A stretch of 64,000 nucleotides of DNA from Microcoleus asticus IPMA8 (GTDB lineage Bacteria; Cyanobacteriota; Cyanobacteriia; Cyanobacteriales; Microcoleaceae): the NCBI RefSeq assembly GCF_013179805.1, contig NZ_SRRZ01000009.1, positions 1 through 64,000 of the forward strand. The letters run 5' to 3'. Under the pieces are notes generated by a model. The model did no database searches and was not told the DNA's origin. It saw only the letters and a program-made list of their open reading frames with translations. Shown piece by piece: positions 53,456-60,496 of this stretch. The first letter of the stretch is position 1, and every line of letters starts with the position of its first letter. The translations under genes were made by a program, and so were the position numbers.

Positions 53456-55198
53456 ATGATTTGCTGTATCAATCCCGACTGTCAAAAACCTGAAAACCCG
53501 GATGGACAAACATATTGCATCAGTTGTGGCGTTAAACTCGTACCCATCCTGCGAAATCGTTTCCGCACGCTCAAATTCCTCGGTAAAGGTGGCTTCGGCA
53601 GAACCTATTTAGCAGAAGATATTGATAGACTAAATCAACGCTGTGTCGTTAAACAATTAGCACCAAATGTCCAGGGAACGTGGGCGATTAGCAAAGCGGT
53701 AGAGTTATTTCAGCAAGAAGCCAGACAACTGCAACAGCTAGGACAACATCCGCAAATTCCATCACTAGATGCCTATTTTGAAGAAGAAAACTATTTGTAT
53801 CTGGTACAGCAGTTTGTCGATGGAGATAATTTGTTGACGCTTTTCCAAAATCAGGGAATTTGGCAAGAAAGCCAAGTTAAGCAACTATTACTCGAACTTC
53901 TACCTGTTCTCAGGTTTATTCACACACAAAAAATTATTCACCGAGATATCAAGCCTGAGAATATTATGCACCGTCGCAGCGACGGTTTGTTAATGCTGAT
54001 AGATTTCGGAGTTTCCAAACAGTTGTCGGGAACAGTGATATCGCGACAGGGAACGCAAATTGGTTCGCATGGTTATGCACCCCTTGAACAAATGAAAGGG
54101 GGTGAAGCTTATCCAGCCAGCGATTTTTTTAGCTTGGGGGCGACGGCATTTCATCTACTGACGGGGGTACATCCTTATTATTTGTTCCTAGAAAAAGGTT
54201 ATAGTTGGACTGCAAATTGGCAGCAACATTTGAAGAGTCCCATAGATAAGGGATTGGAATTGATTTTATCTAAGTTGTTGGCAAAAGATATCCAGCAGCG
54301 CTATCAATCAGCAGAGGAAGTTTTAATAGATTTTCAAAGTCAGTCAACGCCCAAAAATAGCATAAATTTACAAAAAATAGACTTTGAAGTGGTAACAGTT
54401 GATGTGCGGGGTAATATAACTAACCGCCAACAGCGTCAAGCACAATTTTTCAGGGAAAATTTAGGTAGCGGTGCAATCTTAGACATGATAGCAATTCCTG
54501 GCGGCCGTTTCGTGATGGGTTCCCCCCATACGGAAGTAGGGAGCTCTGACAGTGAAGGGCCACAGCGTACCGTTAATATCTCTCCTTTTTTTATGGGTAA
54601 ATATCCAGTTACTCAAGCACAATATCAAGCCGTGATGGGGAATAACCCTTCTCATTTCAAAGGTTTTTTGAAAAGCAAACAACTCCCTGTAGAACAAGTT
54701 ACCTGGAATGCTGCTGTGGAATTTTGCCGGAAACTTTCTCAAAAAACCGGCAAGATTTATCGCTTACCTTCGGAAGCCGAATGGGAATATGCTTGTCGCG
54801 CCGGAACAACAATGCCTTTCTATTTTGGCGAGACAATTACCCCGGATTTAGTTAATTATGATGGCAATAATCCCTACGGTTCTTCGCCCAAGGGACTTTA
54901 CCGCAAACAAACAACGGATGTGGGGATTTTTCCGCCGAATCCGTTTGGTTTGTATGATATGCACGGGAATGTTTGGGAATGGTGCAGCGATCGCTGGCAT
55001 GATAACTATAGCGGCGCACCGACTGACGGAAGTTCTTGGGAAACTGGAAGGGATAATAACCGAGTGCAGCGTGGTGGTTCCTGGGACAACGATGCGGTCC
55101 ATTGCCGTAGTGCCAATCGTAACTACGCCTCGGCGGACCTCAGGTGGGGGTACAGGGTTTTTCGCGTTGCGGTAGCGTCGGTTTCTTCCTCGTCCTAG
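53456..55198 (+). CDS. Zn-ribbon Ser/Thr kinase fused to a formylglycine-generating-enzyme-like domain; possible DGR target
   Basis: A 580-residue fusion. Residues 3-25 are a four-Cys zinc ribbon (CCINPDCQKPENPDGQTYC). The Ser/Thr kinase (about 35-295) has the glycine loop GKGGFGRTYLAED, Lys66, HRDIKPENIM (162-171) and DFGVSKQ (183-189). After a linker the C-terminal 230 residues are an FGE/SUMF1-type domain (MIAIPGGRFVMGSP, MGKYPVTQAQYQAVMGNNPS, YRLPSEAEWEYACRAGTTMP, MHGNVWEWCSDRW). The last 40 residues (QRGGSWDNDAVHCRSANRNY, then ASADLRWGYRVFRVAV) look like a retroelement-diversified variable region. The catalytic cysteines of true FGE are not evident, so the domain is probably a binding fold. 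ATG 53456 fits the ribbon start. Confidence 0.93.
   Translation: MICCINPDCQKPENPDGQTYCISCGVKLVPILRNRFRTLKFLGKGGFGRTYLAEDIDRLNQRCVVKQLAPNVQGTWAISKAVELFQQEARQLQQLGQHPQIPSLDAYFEEENYLYLVQQFVDGDNLLTLFQNQGIWQESQVKQLLLELLPVLRFIHTQKIIHRDIKPENIMHRRSDGLLMLIDFGVSKQLSGTVISRQGTQIGSHGYAPLEQMKGGEAYPASDFFSLGATAFHLLTGVHPYYLFLEKGYSWTANWQQHLKSPIDKGLELILSKLLAKDIQQRYQSAEEVLIDFQSQSTPKNSINLQKIDFEVVTVDVRGNITNRQQRQAQFFRENLGSGAILDMIAIPGGRFVMGSPHTEVGSSDSEGPQRTVNISPFFMGKYPVTQAQYQAVMGNNPSHFKGFLKSKQLPVEQVTWNAAVEFCRKLSQKTGKIYRLPSEAEWEYACRAGTTMPFYFGETITPDLVNYDGNNPYGSSPKGLYRKQTTDVGIFPPNPFGLYDMHGNVWEWCSDRWHDNYSGAPTDGSSWETGRDNNRVQRGGSWDNDAVHCRSANRNYASADLRWGYRVFRVAVASVSSSS
55073..55168 (+). other. Candidate DGR variable region
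   Basis: Bases 55073-55168 encode RGGSW, then D-N-D-A-V-H, CRSANRN, Y-A-S, AD, L-R-W-G-Y-R-V, FRV. Every varied codon differs from an AAC/AAT-like template only at A positions (GAC, GAT, GTC, CAT, TAC, GCC, CTC), while fixed codons (TGC CGT AGT GCC AAT CGT) stay. The end TTTTTCGCGTTGCGG is the conserved 3' edge. Immediately past it TCCTCG (55177-55182) can pair with CGAGGA (55205-55210). No template repeat or reverse transcriptase is in the window. Confidence 0.62.
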
Positions 55199-55265
55199 TT
55201 TTCCCGGCGAGGACTCTTCTCTGCTCTCTAGCCCTTTAGCGGGTTGAAGGCGTAGGGTGCGTAGT
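55199..55265. other. Spacer after the kinase-FGE gene
   Basis: Short segment with the stem of the hairpin following the candidate variable region and a GTAGGGTGCGTAG-type dispersed sequence. Confidence 0.35.
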
Positions 55266-55400
55266 GCGTCGCCCGAAACAATCTGCAAGTTCGATCGACT
55301 ATTTCACAGCGACGTACCACAAATTAGTAAGATGCGTCGCCCGAAACAATCTGCAAGTTCGATCGAGAATCTCGCAGCGATGCACCCTACAAATTAAACT
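55266..55400. repeat. Two tandem copies of a 68-base unit
   Basis: GCGTCGCCCGAAACAATCTG starts at 55266 and again at 55334, each followed by CAAGTTCGATCGA and a diverged tail. Spacing is 68 bases. Confidence 0.8.
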
Positions 55401-55750
55401 GAAAAACTTATCTGCTCCGTGCTATTTCCATAACTTGCCACGCCAAAAATGACTTTACATGGCCGCACAGATTCCGATGATGATATAGTAGGTCAATTTT
55501 ATGAAAAAGTCAAGATCGATCGCGCTTAAATTTTAATATTTGAAAAAGCCAGTGAAGCAATTTTGTAATTCATTTCCCGTTGCACGATCGCCTATCTCTT
55601 AGTCCCCCTCTGCTGAGACTAAAGTGTGTATAGAAGCGATTTCAATCGCCCGATCGCGCCCAATCAATCGCCCCATTGCCCGATCGCCCGATCGCGCCCA
55701 ATCCATCGCCCCATCGCCCACCACTCATCAAGGTTAATATAGGATCGGGG
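55401..55750. other. Gene-free region with GATCGCC-rich repeats
   Basis: About 350 bases with no gene. At 55632-55650 it repeats AGAAGCGATTTCAATCGCC, and 55650-55725 consists of degenerate CGATCGCCC/CAATCGCCCC units. Confidence 0.5.
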
Positions 55751-55798
55751 GGCGATCGATACTACAATGCCATTAAACGCCGCATCGCTTCTGTCTGA
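55751..55798 (+). pseudogene. Remnant of a purL 3' end (16 codons)
   Basis: The 16 codons read G-D-R-Y-Y-N-A-I-K-R-R-I-A-S-V-stop. The intact purL ends G-D-R-F-Y-N-A-I-E-R-R-I-A-S-V-stop, so 13 of 15 residues agree, but 12 of 48 bases differ, mostly at third positions. This pattern fits a diverged purL copy rather than a recent local duplication. It ends 139 bases before the purF start. Confidence 0.8.
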
Positions 55799-55937
55799 AA
55801 TGTTACACGAGTTGGAAATAATGACAGATCCGTGGCAAGATTAAGGGAATGTTAAGTTATGCGACGCTTTCGCAAACAAGATTTTCCGCTGAAACTGTCC
55901 CCCTAACCCACCTTCCCCATTAGGAACCCACCCATCT
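55799..55937. other. purF upstream region
   Basis: 139 bases between the purL-like stop and ATG 55938; presumed purF leader. No structured element is recognised. Confidence 0.35.
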
Positions 55938-57404
55938 ATGATTCCCAACCATTCCTTCGCGGCTGACGAGCATTCTAGTAAACCCGACAAGCCAGAGGAA
56001 GCTTGCGGCGTTTTTGGTATCTACGCACCGGGTGAAGATGTAGCCAAGTTGACGTACTTCGGTTTGTATGCCTTGCAGCACCGGGGTCAGGAATCCGCAG
56101 GGATTGCCACCTTTGACGGTGAAAAAGTCTACCTGCACAAAGATATGGGACTGGTTTCCCAAGTCTTCAACGAATCGAGTTTAGGTCACTTGCCCGGTAA
56201 CTTAGCCGTAGGCCACACTCGCTACTCTACTACCGGCTCGTCGCGGGTTGTCAACGCTCAACCTGTTGTCGTCGAAACTCGTTTGGGAAGTCTGGCACTG
56301 GCACATAACGGGAATCTTGTCAATACTAAAGAATTGCGCGAAGAGTTGATGTCTCGCAATTGCGAGTTTGTGAGCACGACGGATTCAGAGGCGATCGCAG
56401 TGGCGATCGGTTCCGAGGTAGACAAGGGCAAAGACTGGCTGGAAGCAGCGATCAGTGCCTTTGGTATGTGCCAAGGAGCCTTTAGTTTGACGATCGCCAC
56501 CCCCAAAGGCGTGATGGGAGTCCGCGACCCTCACGGCGTCCGCCCGCTGGTAATTGGCATCCTCCCCACAACTCCGGTACGGTACGTTTTAGCTTCGGAA
56601 ACTTGCGGCTTGGATATTATCGGTGCTGAATTTTTGCGGGACGTAGAACCGGGAGAATTAGTTTGGATTACAGAGGAAGGTATGGCTTCCTTCCACTGGA
56701 GCCAGCAGCAGAAGCGCAAACTTTGCATCTTTGAAATGATCTATTTTGCTCGACCCGACAGCCAGATGGAAGGTGAAAGTTTATACAGCTACCGGCTGCG
56801 GATCGGGCGTTTGTTGGCAGCAGAATCTCCGGCTGAGGCTGATATAGTTATCGGCGTTCCCGATTCTGGAATTCCGGCGGCGATCGGCTTTTCTCAAGCT
56901 TCCGGCATTCCTTACGCCGAAGGATTGATTAAAAACCGCTACGTCGGGCGCACTTTTATTCAACCGACTCAGACAATGCGGGAGTCAGGAATCCGCATGA
57001 AACTCAACCCTCTCAAAGATGTGTTGGAAGGAAAGCGAGTAATTATTATCGACGATTCGATCGTGCGCGGCACTACCAGCCGCAAAATCGTCAAAGCCTT
57101 GCGGGATGCGGGCGCTACCGCAGTTCACATGAGAATTTCCTCGCCGCCGGTGACTCATCCGTGTTTCTACGGGATCGACACCGACAATCAAGATCAGTTG
57201 ATTGCTGCTACTAAGTCAGTCGCAGAAATCGGCGCCCAAATTGGGGTAGATTCTTTGGCTTTCTTGAGTTGGGATGGAATGCTGAAGGCGACTAACGAAG
57301 ACCCGATGAGTTTTTGTTCGGCGTGTTTCACTGGTGATTATCCGATCGACGTTCCAGAAATGGTAAAACGGTCTAAGCTCATATTAGAAAAAGCTGGTAC
57401 CTAG
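55938..57404 (+). CDS. purF: Amidophosphoribosyltransferase PurF
   Basis: A 488-residue enzyme that makes phosphoribosylamine from PRPP and glutamine, the first step of purine synthesis. A 22-residue propeptide precedes Cys23 (EEACGVFGIYAPGEDVAKLT), the N-terminal nucleophile of the glutaminase after cleavage. Glutaminase landmarks are LQHRGQESAGIA and GNLAVGHTRYSTTGSS. The PRPP loop is VIIIDDSIVRGTTSRK. Cysteines in KRKLCIFEMIYFARPDS, THPCFYGID and SFCSACFTGDYPID match the 4Fe-4S-containing Bacillus-type class. In many cyanobacteria purL and purF are adjacent; here a relic of a purL end marks that old junction. Confidence 0.95.
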   Translation: MIPNHSFAADEHSSKPDKPEEACGVFGIYAPGEDVAKLTYFGLYALQHRGQESAGIATFDGEKVYLHKDMGLVSQVFNESSLGHLPGNLAVGHTRYSTTGSSRVVNAQPVVVETRLGSLALAHNGNLVNTKELREELMSRNCEFVSTTDSEAIAVAIGSEVDKGKDWLEAAISAFGMCQGAFSLTIATPKGVMGVRDPHGVRPLVIGILPTTPVRYVLASETCGLDIIGAEFLRDVEPGELVWITEEGMASFHWSQQQKRKLCIFEMIYFARPDSQMEGESLYSYRLRIGRLLAAESPAEADIVIGVPDSGIPAAIGFSQASGIPYAEGLIKNRYVGRTFIQPTQTMRESGIRMKLNPLKDVLEGKRVIIIDDSIVRGTTSRKIVKALRDAGATAVHMRISSPPVTHPCFYGIDTDNQDQLIAATKSVAEIGAQIGVDSLAFLSWDGMLKATNEDPMSFCSACFTGDYPIDVPEMVKRSKLILEKAGT

Positions 57405-57954
57405 AAAATCAAAAAGCGAGAAAGCGATCGCCCGTCACTTTCCGCGATTTATGGATTTTCAAGTTTTTCTGGTAAGTCATTGCCAGAATGTGTGTAGAAA
57501 TGTTACATTAACTTAGCTGTAGCAATAATTGCAGAATTTGTGAACAGTAGTGAACAGTCGGGTGGGTAGAACTTGTGTGAAACCCAACACTCCGATTTTA
57601 GATTGGTGATTTGAGATTTGATATTTGTCCTTCAATCTAAAATCGCCAATCTAAAATTGATGGGTTTTTCCCTACACTCTCGTTCACAATTCCTGCTTGA
57701 AGCGCTGTATGCTACCTGCAGACTGGAGATAGTTCCTCCAGATGTCCACTCTCAGATTGAAGTCGCATTTCGCACCAACAACGGGCACATGAGATTTTTT
57801 CAGATAACAGGGTCGATCGCACTAAATTTTCCCACACAAGTATTCCGCAAGCCAACTTGCTTGAGAATCGCGGACGGGCTATTCATGCGAACTAAAGAAC
57901 TTTAGAAACCCTTGCAGAGTAAAAACATGGCTCCTTGCAGTTTGAATGTTACCT
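57405..57954. other. Gene-free region after purF
   Basis: About 550 bases. A 95-codon frame (57618-57905) starts inside a heptamer-like repeat and has no family resemblance, so it is not called. Heptamer-like GATTTTAGATT stretches lie near 57595 and 57645. Confidence 0.4.
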
Positions 57955-58082
57955 CACCTGCATAGGGATACAACCCCCCGACATGAGTCGGGGAGAGCCA
58001 AAAAGTTTAGATCTTAGTTTAAGCCCCCAGATTCATCTGTGGAGTGAATCTAAAATCTAAAATCTAAAATCTAAAATCGATT
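57955..58082. repeat. Composite dispersed element, copy 4 (reverse orientation)
   Basis: Reading on the minus strand: CGATTTTAG with four heptamers, then CTCCACAGATGAATCTGGGG, GCTTAAACTAAGATC, then CTCCCCGACTCATGTCGGGG and GGTTGTATCCCTATG. It lies 57 bases before the desB start. Confidence 0.78.
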
Positions 58083-58138
58083 GACTGTTAAAAGAAGGCG
58101 GAATGCGGTTTCTCAAGTCAGCTTAAATCGGAAACTTC

Positions 58139-59224
58139 GTGCAATCAAATACTGTTCTCAATCCCCCGAGCAATCAAGGCTCATCCTCTCGTACAACAGA
58201 GTTACCTTTTACTCTTGCTGATATCAAATCAGCCATTCCAGCCCACTGTTTTGAACCCTCGGCATGGAGATCTCTGGCTTACTTCTTTTTAGATCTGGGA
58301 ATTATCGCAGGTTTGTATGCGATCGCCTACACCGTCGATTCCTGGCTCTTTTACCCAATCTTTTGGTTGATGCAGGGAACCATGTTTTGGGCATTGTTTG
58401 TAGTGGGCCACGACTGCGGACACGGTTCATTTTCTAAGAGCAAATGGCTCAACAACCTGATCGGACACCTCTCCCACGCTCCAATTCTCGTGCCCTTCCA
58501 CGGTTGGCGGATCAGTCACAGAACCCACCACGCGAATACAGGCAGCTTAGATAACGATGAAAGCTGGTATCCCGTGTCGGAGAGCCATTACGAACAAATG
58601 CGCTGGTACGAAAAGCTGGGACGCTTCTATTTGATGTTATTTGCCTACCCAATTTATCTGTTTCGCGGATCGGGCGTTCGGGCAGGTTCTCACTTCATGC
58701 CCGGTAGCCAGCTTTTCCGTCCCTCCGAAAAATGGGATGTGTTGACGAGTTCCGCATCCTTGGTACTGATGGTAGGCTTTTTAGGTGCCCTAACCTATCA
58801 GTTTGGTTGGCTGTTTTTACTCAAGTTCTACTTGGTTCCCTATGTAGTGTTCGTGATGTGGCTGGATTTGGTAACATACCTGCACCACACAGAAGCCGAT
58901 ATTCCTTGGTATCGCGGTAAAGATTGGTATTTCTTGAAAGGTGCATTGTCTACGATCGATCGCGACTACGGAATCATCAATTCCATCCATCACGACATCG
59001 GGACTCACGTAGCCCACCACATTTTCTCGACGATGCCGCACTATCACTTGAAGGAAGCAACGGAAGCCATCAAGCCAGTGTTGGGCGATTATTATCGCAA
59101 GTCAACCGATCCAATTTGGAAGAGCTTTATTCGCTCTTACTGGGATTGTCATTTTGTCTCGGATACAGGTTCTGGAATTTGCTACGAATCGCCTAGCACT
59201 CGGCGATCGGCTGAAGTTAAGTAG
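58139..59224 (+). CDS. desB: Omega-3 fatty acid desaturase DesB
   Basis: A 361-residue membrane-bound acyl-lipid desaturase introducing the omega-3 (delta-15) double bond. The three histidine boxes are HDCGH (91-95), HRTHH (127-131) and HVAHH (290-294), with HADHH-like LHHTEADIPWY between. The NHDIGTH-like SIHHDIGTHVAHHIFSTMPH and LKEATEAIKPVLGDYYRKS regions match the omega-3 class in plants and cyanobacteria. Hydrophobic helices span about 48-90 and 205-245. The start is GTG 58139, as no ATG is close. In cyanobacteria desB is cold-induced; nothing in the upstream sequence itself shows this. Confidence 0.9.
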   Translation: MQSNTVLNPPSNQGSSSRTTELPFTLADIKSAIPAHCFEPSAWRSLAYFFLDLGIIAGLYAIAYTVDSWLFYPIFWLMQGTMFWALFVVGHDCGHGSFSKSKWLNNLIGHLSHAPILVPFHGWRISHRTHHANTGSLDNDESWYPVSESHYEQMRWYEKLGRFYLMLFAYPIYLFRGSGVRAGSHFMPGSQLFRPSEKWDVLTSSASLVLMVGFLGALTYQFGWLFLLKFYLVPYVVFVMWLDLVTYLHHTEADIPWYRGKDWYFLKGALSTIDRDYGIINSIHHDIGTHVAHHIFSTMPHYHLKEATEAIKPVLGDYYRKSTDPIWKSFIRSYWDCHFVSDTGSGICYESPSTRRSAEVK

Positions 59225-59244
59225 CTTAAATAAACAATAGAATA

Positions 59245-59292
59245 TGCAAAAACCCGGCTTCTTAAAGAAACCAGGTTTTTCTTTTTTGCGCG
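59245..59292 (+). terminator. Hairpin terminator after desB
   Basis: AAACCCGGCTTCTTAAAGAA and ACCAGGTTTTTC form an imperfect stem (AACCCGG/CCAGGTT, TTCTT/AAGAA) ending in a T tract near 59280. It resembles the hairpin at 5458. Confidence 0.7.
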
Positions 59293-59300
59293 TGTTCGAT

Positions 59301-59354
59301 CAGATGTTCCACATCTGGAGGGGTGACAAGCCGCCCTGGAGGGGTTGTCACCCC
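59301..59354. terminator. Double hairpin; the second overlaps the stop codon of the leftward hydrolase
   Basis: CAGATGT/ACATCTG (59301-59317) is followed by a perfect 10-bp stem GGGGTGACAA (59320-59329) / TTGTCACCCC (59345-59354). The TGA stop of the leftward gene at 59348-59350 lies inside the second arm. Confidence 0.72.
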
Positions 59355-60031
59355 GCCAGCGATTTTTCCACCAAAGCTTGTATTACTGCTTCAGCCCTCG
59401 CAGTCCAACCAATAATACCGCCTTGGGCGCGAATCATATCGATCGCGCTCTGTTTAAACTGTGGAAAGTAGCTGGCTGTAGCATCCTCAACGAGTAAACC
59501 TTCAAACCCCCTATCGTTAGCCTCGCGCATAGTTGTTTGAACGCAAACCTCAGTCGTGACTCCAGTAAAAATTAGGTGAGTAATCGCTTTTTCACGAAGT
59601 ATTAATTCCAAATTAGTGTGATAAAAAGCGCCCTTGCCTGGTTTATTAATTACTATTTCATCAGGCATAGGTGTCAATTCTGAGATAATTGAATTGCCAG
59701 GTTCACCCAAAATTAAAATTCGTCCCATTGGGCCTCGATCGCCAATTTTAAGTTTACTTTGACCCCGCTTTTGCTTAGATGGAGGACAATCAGAAAGGTC
59801 AGGTTGATGACCTTCAATAGTGTGAACAATAGGGAGATGGCGATCGCGAAATGCCTCTAACAACTGCTTTACCGTTGGCACGATTGCCTGTAGTTGGCTG
59901 ACATCATTGCCTAAAGCTTCACCAAATCCCCCAAGCTCCAAAAAGTCTCGCTGCATATCGATGATAACCAAAGCCACACCGCCAGAGACTGGCAGTTCAT
60001 AATCATAAGGTTGGGCAGATATTAAGACCAT
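59348..60031 (-). CDS. Isochorismatase-like cysteine hydrolase
   Basis: A 227-residue cysteine hydrolase of the isochorismatase-like superfamily. The catalytic residues are Asp25 (LVIIDMQRDF), Lys130 (VINKPGKGAFYHTN) and Cys163 (TGVTTEVCVQTTMREANDRG). It is paralogous to the biuret-hydrolase-like enzyme at 62220, with which it shares the spacing of triad and the PGKGxFY signature, but only moderate similarity in the remainder. So a related amidase with a different substrate is likely. ATG 60031 overlaps the cupin gene's stop by 10 bases, which indicates translational coupling; a start at 60052 is also possible. Confidence 0.88.
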   Translation of the reverse strand: MVLISAQPYDYELPVSGGVALVIIDMQRDFLELGGFGEALGNDVSQLQAIVPTVKQLLEAFRDRHLPIVHTIEGHQPDLSDCPPSKQKRGQSKLKIGDRGPMGRILILGEPGNSIISELTPMPDEIVINKPGKGAFYHTNLELILREKAITHLIFTGVTTEVCVQTTMREANDRGFEGLLVEDATASYFPQFKQSAIDMIRAQGGIIGWTARAEAVIQALVEKSLAG

Positions 60032-60384
60032 AGCGATATAGGTTTTTCCCAAATTACTAGGACTATGCAGCCAGCTTGGCTGACAACACTGTGGTTACTG
60101 TTAGGGGGGTTAATGACAAAGGTTCCGGCTTGGTGTTCGCCATTCTGGTCAGTTTGCGATCCAGTTAGTACATAAATATGTTCAAAACCAGTATGCGTGT
60201 GCCTTGGGACACTTGCTCCCGGCTCATACCGCAGTAGAGCAGCAGCCGATCCACTTTCGTTGTCACCATAAAGTCGGTAGATTTCAACCCCATCACGAAA
60301 TGGTTGCCAAGGCAAGTTATTCTGCCACGTCGCGATATTAGGTAGATCCTTAAGGATCAAAGCTTGGTTCAGTAGTTCAGTCAT
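60022..60384 (-). CDS. Cupin-domain protein, ChrR-like
   Basis: A 120-residue single-domain cupin. The metal ligands of motif 1 are seen in EPGASVPRHTHTGFEHIYVL (His62, His64, Glu68) and His98 in NPPNSNHSVVSQAGCIVLVI forms motif 2. This matches the ChrR-type anti-sigma or cupin_7 family by pattern. Such cupins may act as metal-dependent hydrolases or regulators; here a metabolic helper next to the amidases is more likely. The start is ATG 60384 because the frame upstream lacks the fold. It lies between the ABC ATPase and the second hydrolase in the same leftward operon. Confidence 0.82.
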   Translation of the reverse strand: MTELLNQALILKDLPNIATWQNNLPWQPFRDGVEIYRLYGDNESGSAAALLRYEPGASVPRHTHTGFEHIYVLTGSQTDQNGEHQAGTFVINPPNSNHSVVSQAGCIVLVIWEKPISLWS

Positions 60385-60496
60385 AGGTATGGCTCGAATG
60401 AAATAATACATGGAGACAGAAGGACGCGGAGAATGGCAAGAAACTATGGAGCATCGCCGCGTCCTCTTCGTCAATTAATCCAAAATCCAAAATTGA

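Noticed and set aside
53245..55937. A DGR reverse transcriptase or template repeat near the kinase-FGE gene
   Set aside because: No reverse-transcriptase motif (such as YxDD) and no A-rich near-copy of the variable region is present in the window.
57618..57905. 95-codon frame after purF
   Set aside because: Begins in a repeat-like stretch, has no recognisable domain and no ribosome binding site.
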